A DNA stretch of 64,000 nucleotides. Source: Pokkaliibacter plantistimulans. GTDB taxonomy: Bacteria; Pseudomonadota; Gammaproteobacteria; Pseudomonadales; Balneatricaceae. The DNA is taken from NCBI RefSeq assembly GCF_003194385.1, contig NZ_LAPT01000022.1, positions 1 to 64,000 on the forward strand, in the 5' to 3' direction. This document shows positions 1 through 9,050 of this stretch, in pieces. Below the pieces are notes generated by a model that searched no databases, had not been told where the DNA came from, and saw nothing but the letters and a program-made list of their open reading frames with translations. The position numbers were made by a program, and so were the translations under genes. Position 1 is the first letter of the stretch; every line of letters starts with the position of its first letter.

Positions 1-3000
1 GCGGTGTGGAGGCGGGGGCAGGCTGGCGTTCGGGGCGTACTGCCCGTGCGCCATCCAGCCAGTAGGGCTGGTCTTTGGCTTGAAAGTCCGGCGCGATCTG
101 GGTCCAGCGAAAAGGCGGGGTGGCCTGCTCGGCAGGATGAAACACCGGCGTGGTGCTGTCATTGGGTAGCGGAGCGGGGAAGACCCACATAGCCCCTTTA
201 CCATCGGGCACCTGAATCTGGCATTTGAATATGGGGTATTCGGCCGACTTCAGCACTTGTGCGGGGCCTGGGGCATCGCTCCATTGGGTCTCGCCCAGTG
301 TCAGGTAGTAGTTTTCGCCCAGCGGGGTAATTTCAGTGAATGTGGGCTGTAGTGGTCGGGTGGATATTGTTGCACGTGGTCTGCGACCACTGACGGAGAT
401 GGCCTGGAAGCGGGGTAAATAGAGTGCCTGGTTAAAGAATCTTCCCAGACAGCTTTGTACGCTGATGCGGGCATTGCATTCCCCAATGCGCGGGTGAATT
501 TGCCGCACCGCCACAAAGTCGCTGGCTTTTTGATCGGCAGATACATAGTCGTAATAGGGGCTGGTGCTGACCTCAATGCGGTAGGCGGCCAGCAGGTTAA
601 TCAGCCGATACCATGCTTCCTCCGGTGCATTGAGCAGGTGGGCAAACTGGCTGCCGGGGCTGCGTGAGAGGGGGCCGTCCTGCAGGTAAATCTGCAGGGG
701 CTGGCGGTTAATGGCGATATAGATGGCCAGCCCGGCCACCGTCAGCACCATGCCGATCACCCCCAGCCACACCATACTGCTGGCAAAGGAAAAGGCCACG
801 GTCAGCAGGCTGGCACCGACACCGGCTGCCAGCAGGGCAAAGGCGGCAGGGCGGTCCCCCTCATGCCATTCATTCAGCGCATCCATAAAAAATACGGCGG
901 CGGTCAGGGCATTGCCAACCACGCCAATGGCTGCGGCAACTTTGATTTCATTCGGCAATAGGGTAACAAGCTTTTTCATCAGTGCATTATCAGCGACCTT
1001 TTCCATCCACTGGCGTTTGATGGATACGTCAAACGCCACGGACTCCAGAGTGCGATTAATCCCTTGCAGGGCTTGCCAGCGCTGATCAAAGAGGGAAAGC
1101 AGCTTGGCTGTGGCATTGCCTAAATCCCATAAGGCAGAGATATTTCCCGTGATACTTCGAGATAATCTATCCGAGTTCCAAGCTCTCAACTCATACGACA
1201 AGTTCCACCCTTCCACGCCCAGCATAAAGGCGGAAAACCCTACTGAGTTGAGCAGCTTATGCACTGCCTGAGCGGTGTCACTGCGTGCCACTCGCACCAC
1301 CATGGCGCGATGGTATGCTTCATAGTCTTTGGCGGCCTGACCTTCTAGGGTATACACCCCCATGCGCGTCGTGGTGCCTGCCTGCTGCCCAGTGGCCTTG
1401 GTGTACCGGTTTTTATTGCTATCGCCGATAAGCTTGTCGCCCAGATACCACTGGCCGTAAAGTTTTTTGGGCTCGGTGTCGGGTGTGGTGATACCCAGTG
1501 TCAACTCGCCCAGCACGAGACCAACAACGGTCAGACCCTGCTCGGGTTGCTTGCCATTCGGTGGCAGCCACCTCAATTGCCGCAGCACATCGGTGCTGGC
1601 GGAGCTGCGCACCATGTCAGCCAGTGGGCCGTAAGCATCTATATATCGAGCGGTAGGGGCAACTTTAGGGGCCAGTGACTGCATCGCATTAATCAGTCCA
1701 CCCAGCGCGGCCTCGACATCGTTGGCGACCCGCTTGACCAGTGGCCCCAGGGTACTGTCTACCGATTGCAGGGCTTTCTGCGAGGCAACAGCCCACATAT
1801 CCAGTAGTGTCACTTCATGGGTTTTGTCCTCCGGGTTGGCCATTTGTTTGTCAGGTTGCCGGTAGCGCAGCTCGGCGCTGAATAAGGACAGGCCCGCCAT
1901 CAGGTCAATGCGGTAATTACCATCCCCCGGGTTGGGCTGGAGGGGGTAGTCTTTCGGGTTAAACGGTTTGGTAGGGTCTATCACCCTGGGTTTGGGGAAG
2001 AGGAAACGGCTTAGCCCATGCTGATAGGCCAATATCTGAGTGATGAGTGCTTCTGCACTCTGGTTATAGGCTCCCGACCAGATGGCATGAGGTGTCTGAT
2101 ACGTATCCAGGCGCTCCGGGTTGGGTGATGCCATGGCCAGGGCATCACCCAGCAATTTGAAACCGGCGTAGTAGTCACTGTGATTTTTGCTGAACAGGTC
2201 GGCCAGCACTGCTTCTGTGTCTTTGCGGCTGAGCAGCGTCAGGGTCTTTTGTTGCCAGGTGCTCAGATGCTGCCGGGCCGCAGCACGATAGGACGGATAG
2301 AGTATTTTGAACATGGGCGAGCCAGGGCTCAGATCAACATAGCTGGCGTTGTCTTCATACCAGGGATTGGTAGTGCTGGTTTGCTTGCCCTCGGCATTGG
2401 TCGCCATCATCTGTCTGGGCAGGATGGTGTGATTGACCAGCTCGGCAAAACGATGCAGCGGGTGAGTGCCGGTGAGGGTCAATAGCGTCTGCAGCAGGTC
2501 CTGGGCATGTTGCCCCTGCTGAGTGTAGTGACGCAGGCGGCCAATGGCGTCATCCAGCATTAATACGCAGATGGCGCGGGGTTTGAGCTCGCGGTAGATG
2601 TCTTCTTCGCTGGCCTGTGCCTGCCACCAGAGCGGGTCTGTGTCTGGTTGGGGGTAAGCCACTTCGGTGTTGGCTGATTGCCCCTTGATTCCCTGATCCA
2701 GCTTTTGCCTGGCCTGAGCCTGCTGCAGGCGCGGCTGTTCTTTCACCAGCAGCGCCTGCTTGAGTGCCAGTGTAGAGACGGTGTTGTCATACGCCTGACG
2801 TGAGGGATTACTGACCAGATCCACCGCCTGGTGATATTCCTGCTGCGGGGCTTTGCCGCTCAGATCGGTCAGGAATACATCCGGCTGGGGATAGTGCCAT
2901 TCCTGCAGGGGGGAGCGCTGGCGTTGGGCGGGCATGTCGTCTATCCACAGCAGCATTCCGGCAGGAACGGGGCTGTACTGAGGCTGCTTGCTCAGGCGCT

Positions 3001-3790
3001 GGTAGTCATAGCCCAGGTGAACCTGATGCGCTTTAAACTGGCTGACGTACATGGGGGTGCCGCAGCGTGAGCGAATGGCGCGGGCTGCGATCTGATCAGG
3101 GTAGCTCTCCATATAGTTGATACGCTCAGCGGTCAGCTGGACATCGGAAAAAAACAGCTGAAAAGTCGCCAGCATCTGCCCGCTGGCCGTCACAGGCAGC
3201 CAGACCTCCTTATGCCAGTCGCTGATGAACTTGCGTTGATAGACGGTGCTGACAGGCGTCTGCTCACTGCCACCCCGTGCTGCCAGGATATTGCTGTCGC
3301 GAAACTGCGGGGTACCAGCCTGTTCGTCCTTGCCGACCTCCAGCTCACGCCATAATCGCCCCTTACGGAAGATATAGAGATAACCGTTGCGACAGGCGAC
3401 CGGGGTCTTGAAGACGCTGTCGATCTGCTCGACAGGGACGAAGGGGGCGATCACATACTGCTGCCGACCGCCGCAACGGCTGGTTTGCTTCAGCTTGGGG
3501 ACAACAAACAGGTCCTGATCACTCGCCGCGCCATCGAACAGAGGAATCTTAAAGCTACCCTTGCTGCCTTTGATTTCAATCCAGCTTTTGAGTGGTGGCG
3601 CGGCGGCACCGACGGCCTTTTCCCAGAAATGCAGCGTACTTTTCCCCCAGGCCTTGCCTCCATCAACAGGTTCAATGCGCGTGGGGGCGCCGTTGTTCTC
3701 CAGCACGATCTTTTGGCTATCAGGATGATCGTGACCGAGGATTTCAATGATATAGGCGGGCTTCGAGCAGCTTTGCTGTACGTCTGTCAT
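1..3790 (-). CDS. Very large putative T6SS effector, VasX-like in layout (partial, runs off the left edge)
   Basis: Reading leftward from the ATG at 3790, one frame stays open to the window edge, giving at least 1,263 residues with no stop. An AAGGGA ribosome site precedes the ATG. The N-terminal third holds a conserved-looking RNGYLYIF patch near residues 130-145. Hydrophobic helices cluster near residues 945-1025, followed by at least 230 more residues. A long soluble N-terminus with late membrane helices is the layout of VasX/BTH_I2691-type T6SS effectors, which insert into target membranes. It is the last visible gene of a VgrG-PAAR-DUF4123 operon, 17 bp after the DUF4123 adaptor, which is where adaptor-loaded effectors usually lie. 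The effector role is inferred from layout and context; I do not recognise the family from its residues. The C-terminus and any immunity gene lie outside the window. Confidence 0.6.
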   Translation of the reverse strand, partial: MTDVQQSCSKPAYIIEILGHDHPDSQKIVLENNGAPTRIEPVDGGKAWGKSTLHFWEKAVGAAAPPLKSWIEIKGSKGSFKIPLFDGAASDQDLFVVPKLKQTSRCGGRQQYVIAPFVPVEQIDSVFKTPVACRNGYLYIFRKGRLWRELEVGKDEQAGTPQFRDSNILAARGGSEQTPVSTVYQRKFISDWHKEVWLPVTASGQMLATFQLFFSDVQLTAERINYMESYPDQIAARAIRSRCGTPMYVSQFKAHQVHLGYDYQRLSKQPQYSPVPAGMLLWIDDMPAQRQRSPLQEWHYPQPDVFLTDLSGKAPQQEYHQAVDLVSNPSRQAYDNTVSTLALKQALLVKEQPRLQQAQARQKLDQGIKGQSANTEVAYPQPDTDPLWWQAQASEEDIYRELKPRAICVLMLDDAIGRLRHYTQQGQHAQDLLQTLLTLTGTHPLHRFAELVNHTILPRQMMATNAEGKQTSTTNPWYEDNASYVDLSPGSPMFKILYPSYRAAARQHLSTWQQKTLTLLSRKDTEAVLADLFSKNHSDYYAGFKLLGDALAMASPNPERLDTYQTPHAIWSGAYNQSAEALITQILAYQHGLSRFLFPKPRVIDPTKPFNPKDYPLQPNPGDGNYRIDLMAGLSLFSAELRYRQPDKQMANPEDKTHEVTLLDMWAVASQKALQSVDSTLGPLVKRVANDVEAALGGLINAMQSLAPKVAPTARYIDAYGPLADMVRSSASTDVLRQLRWLPPNGKQPEQGLTVVGLVLGELTLGITTPDTEPKKLYGQWYLGDKLIGDSNKNRYTKATGQQAGTTTRMGVYTLEGQAAKDYEAYHRAMVVRVARSDTAQAVHKLLNSVGFSAFMLGVEGWNLSYELRAWNSDRLSRSITGNISALWDLGNATAKLLSLFDQRWQALQGINRTLESVAFDVSIKRQWMEKVADNALMKKLVTLLPNEIKVAAAIGVVGNALTAAVFFMDALNEWHEGDRPAAFALLAAGVGASLLTVAFSFASSMVWLGVIGMVLTVAGLAIYIAINRQPLQIYLQDGPLSRSPGSQFAHLLNAPEEAWYRLINLLAAYRIEVSTSPYYDYVSADQKASDFVAVRQIHPRIGECNARISVQSCLGRFFNQALYLPRFQAISVSGRRPRATISTRPLQPTFTEITPLGENYYLTLGETQWSDAPGPAQVLKSAEYPIFKCQIQVPDGKGAMWVFPAPLPNDSTTPVFHPAEQATPPFRWTQIAPDFQAKDQPYWLDGARAVRPERQPAPASTP

Positions 3791-3807
3791 GGCATTCCCT
3801 TGCTAAC

Positions 3808-4524
3808 TTAGTCCATCCCTGAAGTGGGTTCTTCCACCTCATAGCCCAGCCAGTAGTCGATATAGCTGGGCGTTTTTTCTGCTTGCGTCTTTGCTGGCTG
3901 CGCCTGATTGGCAGGCTGGCGAGGCGCGTCATGGGCATCCAGTGCTGCCACCTGGGCATCACTGAGTGCAAACCAGCCCTGGCCCCGACCTGCCTGCCCT
4001 GGTGTATGGGCCATCCAGCTCCATCGCTGTTCACCTGTTCCCGATGGGCTGAACCAGGCCCAGCATTCGGCGGGGCCCAGCAAGGCTGCTGCCTCGTTGT
4101 CAGTCAGGCTGGGTGCCCAGGTGTCAAGGATGGTAGGAGCATAAAAACGCATGAGCAAGGTTTTATCCTGCTGGCGCATCCAGATCAGACTGCGCAGGTG
4201 CTGGCGCACGTGCTCGTAGTCGCCGGGGTAGCTGATCAGCAGGCAGTGTTGCTGCCAGTCGGGATCCGTCAGCCAGTCCTGATATAAGGCGGTATGTGTC
4301 TCAAGGCGCAGCAACACGGGTGAACATTCATAGAACGGATGTTCCAGTGATGTGTCTTCAAACAGGATATCCCAGCGCAGCTGATCAGCCTTGCAGGAGG
4401 CGGTGTAGATCCAGTCTGGCAGGTTGATGCGGTCTATCACCAGCAGCAAGGGACCCTGCAGACTGGCTAGCGGCAAGATTTCAGGCCCCTGTTCGGGATA
4501 GAAACACTGTCCGGCGCGGATCAT
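3808..4524 (-). CDS. DUF4123 T6SS effector adaptor (Tap-1/TEC-like)
   Basis: The 238-residue soluble protein resembles DUF4123 chaperones, which bind a specific effector and load it onto the VgrG/PAAR tip. Family-like features are a central SPVLLRLE segment and an LLMRFYAPTIL stretch near residue 125. The start overlaps the PAAR stop (ATGA), so the two are probably translationally coupled, and the giant putative effector follows 17 bp later. The last 40 or so residues are Ala/Gln/Pro-rich and look like a flexible tail. Family assignment is by motif and context. Confidence 0.75.
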   Translation of the reverse strand: MIRAGQCFYPEQGPEILPLASLQGPLLLVIDRINLPDWIYTASCKADQLRWDILFEDTSLEHPFYECSPVLLRLETHTALYQDWLTDPDWQQHCLLISYPGDYEHVRQHLRSLIWMRQQDKTLLMRFYAPTILDTWAPSLTDNEAAALLGPAECWAWFSPSGTGEQRWSWMAHTPGQAGRGQGWFALSDAQVAALDAHDAPRQPANQAQPAKTQAEKTPSYIDYWLGYEVEEPTSGMD

Positions 4525-4961
4525 TTAGCTGCTTCCTTGCAGGGGCAGTTTGGCTCAACACAGATAGTGGGCTGGCCATCTTTCTGACAGACCATGACGC
4601 GTGACAGTTGGCGGCGGGCCAGGGCCTGCACCTTGCCGTTACTCGCCGAGCCACCGTTGCTGCTGTAGGTTTGGTCTCCTATCAGTACAGTGGCATTGCC
4701 CGCCACGATGACACCGCCGTGCTCGGTGCTGTCGCCCATACGGGCAGCCGGTTTGCCATTGATAAACACTGAGGCTGAGCCTTGTTTGATCGTGTCCGGT
4801 GGTGCATTACATACCAGCTTGTCACCGACGCGCGCCGCAGGCATTCCGCCGATTGTCACGTCACCAGACCCCCCGGCGACTGGGCCTCCAACGTGTGGGG
4901 TATCACCCCGATATTGGGGGCAGATGTGAAAATGCCCCAGAGTGGCGGCGGGTTTACCCAT
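4521..4961 (-). CDS. PAAR-domain T6SS spike tip protein
   Basis: The 146-residue protein is a PAAR-repeat protein, the cone that sharpens the VgrG spike and tethers effectors. GDVTIGGMPAARVGD lies near residues 33-47, and a second NGKPAARMGD lies near 67-76. An early His and Cys fit the zinc site of the tip. A short C-terminal extension contains four cysteines, including CPC near the end, which is unusual and may bind metal or the effector. It sits between an unknown protein and the DUF4123 adaptor, sharing an ATGA overlap with the latter. Confidence 0.93.
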   Translation of the reverse strand: MGKPAATLGHFHICPQYRGDTPHVGGPVAGGSGDVTIGGMPAARVGDKLVCNAPPDTIKQGSASVFINGKPAARMGDSTEHGGVIVAGNATVLIGDQTYSSNGGSASNGKVQALARRQLSRVMVCQKDGQPTICVEPNCPCKEAAK

Positions 4962-5919
4962 AGTAATCTCCCTTAATGGACGCTGAGGCCAGGGCGTTTG
5001 CTGGCGAAGGAGTGTTGTGCCAGAGGCTGAAGCAACGATGACCTTTGCAGGTCATGTCCAGCATCAGTGCCTGTTGATCACGGTGCAGGTGGTGTTGCAG
5101 GTACAGCAGACGATAGGGCAACTGTAGGCTGCCCAGCTCGCCGAATGCCTGTTCGGGATGGTGGACTTTGAGGGTGTCTGCTGCTCGGTGGCTGATGTGC
5201 TCGTAAAGATCGAGCCACTGTGCCTGCTGCAGGCATCCTGCCGGTGGCAGAAGATGGTGGAGAGGTTCTGTGCTGGTCGCCAGACACTGCCGGAGCAGTG
5301 TTGTATCGGCCGTGCTGCCCTCACTGAAGGAATGTAGCAACCGAAATCCACTAGCGACTGAACCTAAGGTGAGACCTGCGGTGGCAGGTTGTAACGACAG
5401 CACTATCAGCCCTTCACAAGCAGTGCCACCCAGCAAATGCGATGCAACTGCAGGAACAGGGCTGTCAAAGGCAAGTAGCGATAGTGGCCGTCCCTTGTCC
5501 AGTTGCTGCTGTAATGTTGGCCAGTGCTGGAGATAGCGGTCGGGCTGGCTATCAAGGTAAATCACTTCCGCTGAAGTGCCCACACACAGTCCTTTGAGCG
5601 TTGACTGAAGCTGGCTGCTTTGCGGTGCAGATAACCAAGCAGGTAATAGTACATACAGTGGCCCGGTGAGATCGGCTAATACATTGCGATAATGCTGCAG
5701 CAATATATCCAGCCGCCGGAAGCGGCTGGATTCCACTCCGATAGCCGGGTGAAAGCGCAAAGGATAGGCTGCGGTAGAGGCATCCATCAGTACCTCATCC
5801 TGCATAAACATCGTCACGTTAGCTGCCTGCGGCCAGCTATCGAGCTGAGCGACCGCAAATACCAGAGAAGAGAGTGTGAAGGGGCGATAGCGCGATGGGT
5901 TTACCAAGGAATCGGTCAT
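4954..5919 (-). CDS. Unrecognised VgrG-operon protein (321 aa)
   Basis: I do not recognise this protein. The ATG at 5919 is chosen over one at 5946 because it forms an ATGA overlap with the preceding gene and has AAGGAG ten bases upstream. It has no signal peptide or clear membrane helix. The segments EGLIVLSL (middle) and FGELGSLQLPYRLLYL (late) faintly recall degenerate thiolase/ketosynthase-like proteins of other VgrG loci, but no catalytic Cys/His set is visible. Its place between VgrG and PAAR suggests a role in spike assembly or effector loading. That role is inference. Confidence 0.75.
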   Translation of the reverse strand: MTDSLVNPSRYRPFTLSSLVFAVAQLDSWPQAANVTMFMQDEVLMDASTAAYPLRFHPAIGVESSRFRRLDILLQHYRNVLADLTGPLYVLLPAWLSAPQSSQLQSTLKGLCVGTSAEVIYLDSQPDRYLQHWPTLQQQLDKGRPLSLLAFDSPVPAVASHLLGGTACEGLIVLSLQPATAGLTLGSVASGFRLLHSFSEGSTADTTLLRQCLATSTEPLHHLLPPAGCLQQAQWLDLYEHISHRAADTLKVHHPEQAFGELGSLQLPYRLLYLQHHLHRDQQALMLDMTCKGHRCFSLWHNTPSPANALASASIKGDYYG

Positions 5920-7067
5920 GGCAATGAGGCTCCTTGCCATCCACATGCACTGACGGGCGGATGTTGCCAGTGCAAATGATTGATCAACAACTCGACCACG
6001 AAGCGATGGCCCTGATGGCCATGCTGCCAGTGCTGCTGCAAGGTGGCGTAGTCCAATTCAGACGTTAAGGGGTAACCATTGAGATAGGGAGTATGAGTCG
6101 AGCTGTAATGATGATCCTGCAGCCATGCTTGCAGTTGTTGGATATGAGCGCTGGCAAACGTGGCTAAGGCGGAGCCATCTCTCTCGGCCAGTAAGTTCAC
6201 TCCTGCGGGTTCAGCTAGTTTCAAGCCATGACGTAACCACAGTCGGTCGCGCGCTGCGAGAGAAGAGGTCGGTGCTTGCAAAGCGACAAGGTCCGCCTTT
6301 CCCGTAGCAGGAGCGAGCGGCGTTATTACGGCTTGATGATACGAGGGTAGGGGGCGTGAGTGTGTGGAGAACAAGGCCGTCAGTGCGGGCAATGAGCTGA
6401 TTCCGCTGCTTCGCAATACTGTCCCGGCCAGGGCTGGAAATGACAGCGCTTCAACGCTTAGCAGGCTACTCAGTGTGGCGTTGGAGATTAATGGCCACTC
6501 TTCAGGCATTTGACACAAACGCGTCAAAATAGAGACGGGCAGATCCAGGGTATGGCTCTGATGGGCCTTATGTAAAACCTCGGTTGTCTGTAGCGAGGGT
6601 TGCTCAAGTATTGTGCGTAACCATGCAATGCATACCGGATAGGCGCTCAGCAGCTGGGGGTCAATCGGCTGCCGGTTCAGGGCCAGGGCATCGCAATACC
6701 AGTCAGCGGTCACCTGTGACACGGCCTCCCCCTGATACAGCTGCTCAGCGATGACACGATGACAGTGCGTCATAAAGCTATCTAGCGACGCTGTTGATAC
6801 CTGTTGCCACAGTTGTAGCAGGTATCGGCGCTCTGATGAGGGACAGGGAAAGAGGCTCATCAGCAAGGCATCGGCATTGGGGGCTGTCACTAATAGTAGC
6901 CAGGACAGCGCGGGCGGAAGTTGGCTCTGTCTGAGTTGCAAAGACTGTAACAATATCGGCAGGCCAGTATCACAGTCAGCTAAATCGTTGAGAGAGGCCC
7001 CCCAGTCCAGTGCCTGTTGCCACCTTAGCTTGTAATGATGCGCACAGTACTCAAGCGTGGTATGCAC
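5916..7067 (-). CDS. Unrecognised VgrG-operon protein (383 aa)
   Basis: I do not recognise this protein. It begins six bases after the vgrG stop and overlaps the next gene by ATGA, so it is an internal member of the VgrG operon. It is rich in Leu, Gln, His and Trp, mainly alpha-helical by appearance, with no signal peptide or obvious membrane segment. Several Leu-rich stretches (for example SLPALTALF) could be helical repeats. A cytoplasmic adaptor or scaffold acting with VgrG is one guess from position alone. Confidence 0.75.
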   Translation of the reverse strand: MHTTLEYCAHHYKLRWQQALDWGASLNDLADCDTGLPILLQSLQLRQSQLPPALSWLLLVTAPNADALLMSLFPCPSSERRYLLQLWQQVSTASLDSFMTHCHRVIAEQLYQGEAVSQVTADWYCDALALNRQPIDPQLLSAYPVCIAWLRTILEQPSLQTTEVLHKAHQSHTLDLPVSILTRLCQMPEEWPLISNATLSSLLSVEALSFPALAGTVLRSSGISSLPALTALFSTHSRPLPSYHQAVITPLAPATGKADLVALQAPTSSLAARDRLWLRHGLKLAEPAGVNLLAERDGSALATFASAHIQQLQAWLQDHHYSSTHTPYLNGYPLTSELDYATLQQHWQHGHQGHRFVVELLINHLHWQHPPVSACGWQGASLP

Positions 7068-7073
7068 TGATGA

Positions 7074-8918
7074 TCAACCATTCAGTTTGATACTGGTAGC
7101 CTGCTTGATTATCTGTGTGGCCTTTTCGGTGCTCTTATTGCCCTTCAGCGTAATGGTGCCATCACTCTCCATCACCAGGGTGGAGGCACCGACTTCCAGC
7201 TCAATCCGGCTGCCTGCCTTGAGCTTGAACACCTTGCCCACCTCCAGCACATCGTTGTTCTTGATGGTGGTCTGGCGATCCATGCCGATATCGGTCAGCA
7301 GATTGTTTTTGATCAGCTCCTGCTGGTCTTTTTCGGCCTGGGTGTAGAACAGCTCCTGCCCTTTGAGGTCTTCAAACACCAGCGCGTTGTAGTTGTCTTT
7401 GCCGCCGCCTTTGCTGCTGCGGCTGATGATGCCGCTCTGGGTCTTACTTTCCGGCAGCGCCGTGGGGTAGGGGTTAGTGCCGTTATAGAGGCTGCCGACG
7501 ATGACCGGCTGGTCGGGGTCACCGCTCAGGTACTGGACGATGACCTCATCACCGATACGGGGGAAGAAAAAGGCGCCGCGGCTATTGCCCGCCCAGGCCT
7601 GAGCCACCCGAATCCAGCAGGAGCTGCGCTGTTCCAGATCCCAGTGGAAGCACACATGCACCCGGCCGTACTTGTCGATGTGTACCTCTTCGCTGCCATC
7701 GCTGTTGGCTTCGGCGACCACCCGCGCGGTCTGTGAACCAAAGATGCGCGGCAGGTAGGGCAGCAGGTAGTTGTTGCGGTCACCGCCCTCGCGCGCGGCG
7801 ATTTCATCGCGGGCCAGACGAGGGCGGAACACCGCATCACTGGGCAATACGCTGATCTCATTCTTGTAGTTATCCCCTTCCTGCGCCTGTTCACCCTGGT
7901 TATCCGCCGAGGAGGCTTCCACCTTGATGCGGATAACGACATAGCTCTTGCCCTCTTCGCGCTTGTCTTCGTGGCGCTTGAAGCTGAACAGGCCCGCCGG
8001 GCGGAAGGAGCGGCAGTTGCTTTTGCCTTCACCGCCCAGCTGGTCATGCTGCAGGGCCTCCAGCTGCGTCTGCGCGGTGGCCTGAGTGCGGCTGATGTTC
8101 TCGGCTTCGGCGATGTACTCAAAAGCCTCGGTGGTGCCCTGCTGTTCGGCCTGACCGGGGTTCTCGACCAGCGCCTTGGCCAGCGCGGTGGGGGTCAGAA
8201 AGTTGTAGCCCTGCTGACGGACCTTGCCGCTGGCAATCTGTTCGATACCGCTCCAGACATACAGGTGAGACTCGGCCAGATCGCCGGTGAAGTAAGCCAC
8301 CTCCTGCTCCAGACACGGACTGTAGACGGTGCTGTCATCGGCCAGAACCAGGGTATGGTCACCGGCGCTGTGCTCGAAATAGAAAAACACCCCTTCGTGC
8401 TGCAACAGACGGCAGACGAAGTTCCAGTCGGTCTCATCAAACTGCACCTTGTACTCGAAGGTGGGGAAGCTGCCGCTGGTGCGGTCATCGAACTTGACGC
8501 TGTGCTCGCTGAGAATCTGCGTCACGATATCCAGCGCGGTACGTTGCTGGAAAATCCGGTTCTGCCGCCGCTGGGTGAGGAAGTAGGCCTGCGGCTGCAA
8601 GGTCAGCTCGTAGTCACGGTGGACTTCATCCAGCGCTTCGGCCGGGGTACGGCTGCCTTTGGAGGCAATGCGGGTGACCACGGCGTTATACAGCTGCTGA
8701 CCCACTTCCCCCTGATCATCGTGGATGGGAATGGTCAGGGTCACGGCCTTACCCAGCAGCTCGTGGGGGTCGACCTGCTGGCTGTTGGTATGCACGCAGG
8801 CGGTCATCTGCGACAGCTGCGACAAACCTTCGTGGATCGTCGCTTTATCAAGAATCAGGGCATCCTGACCCAGTGGGGTGGTGATGAAGATGTTCTTGCT
8901 GGATTGAACCGCGCGCAT
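7074..8918 (-). CDS. vgrG: VgrG spike protein (TssI)
   Basis: The 614-residue protein is a canonical VgrG, the trimeric needle that carries PAAR and effectors. The N-terminal half is gp27-like (the FVCRLLQHEGVFFYFEH segment is typical). A gp5-type OB domain spans about residues 405-480, with KYGRVHVCFHWD, FPRIGDEVIVQYL and PVIVGSLYNG. The C-terminus is a beta-helix-like tail ending at TSIKLNG, with no extra toxin domain. The ATG at 8918 has AGGA upstream. An in-frame ATG at 8996 would place the start inside a terminator-like hairpin. It heads the operon that continues to the left edge. Confidence 0.96.
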   Translation of the reverse strand: MRAVQSSKNIFITTPLGQDALILDKATIHEGLSQLSQMTACVHTNSQQVDPHELLGKAVTLTIPIHDDQGEVGQQLYNAVVTRIASKGSRTPAEALDEVHRDYELTLQPQAYFLTQRRQNRIFQQRTALDIVTQILSEHSVKFDDRTSGSFPTFEYKVQFDETDWNFVCRLLQHEGVFFYFEHSAGDHTLVLADDSTVYSPCLEQEVAYFTGDLAESHLYVWSGIEQIASGKVRQQGYNFLTPTALAKALVENPGQAEQQGTTEAFEYIAEAENISRTQATAQTQLEALQHDQLGGEGKSNCRSFRPAGLFSFKRHEDKREEGKSYVVIRIKVEASSADNQGEQAQEGDNYKNEISVLPSDAVFRPRLARDEIAAREGGDRNNYLLPYLPRIFGSQTARVVAEANSDGSEEVHIDKYGRVHVCFHWDLEQRSSCWIRVAQAWAGNSRGAFFFPRIGDEVIVQYLSGDPDQPVIVGSLYNGTNPYPTALPESKTQSGIISRSSKGGGKDNYNALVFEDLKGQELFYTQAEKDQQELIKNNLLTDIGMDRQTTIKNNDVLEVGKVFKLKAGSRIELEVGASTLVMESDGTITLKGNKSTEKATQIIKQATSIKLNG

Positions 8919-8934
8919 AACCACTGTCCTGCAA

Positions 8935-8987
8935 ATAAAAAAGGCCGGTACACCAAAAGGCAACACAAGGGGGTGGGGTGCCCGGCC
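8935..8987 (-). terminator. Hairpin with U-tract between the kinase gene and vgrG
   Basis: On the minus strand GGCCGG pairs with CCGGCC about 40 bases later (8982-8987 with 8943-8948), with further imperfect pairing inside, followed by a run of T. It lies after the leftward kinase gene and before vgrG, so it probably ends kinase transcription and separates the two units. It overlaps a sequence shared with the hcp leader. Confidence 0.55.
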
Positions 8988-9050
8988 GTCGAACACGGGA
9001 AAGGCGCCTGCGTCAGCCGCAGTGCGCCAGAATGAGATAAAAGGACGTTG

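Noticed and set aside
8919-8996. Longer N-terminus for VgrG starting at 8996
   Set aside because: The extra 26 codons lie inside a terminator-like hairpin and do not resemble a VgrG start; the ATG at 8918 has a ribosome site.
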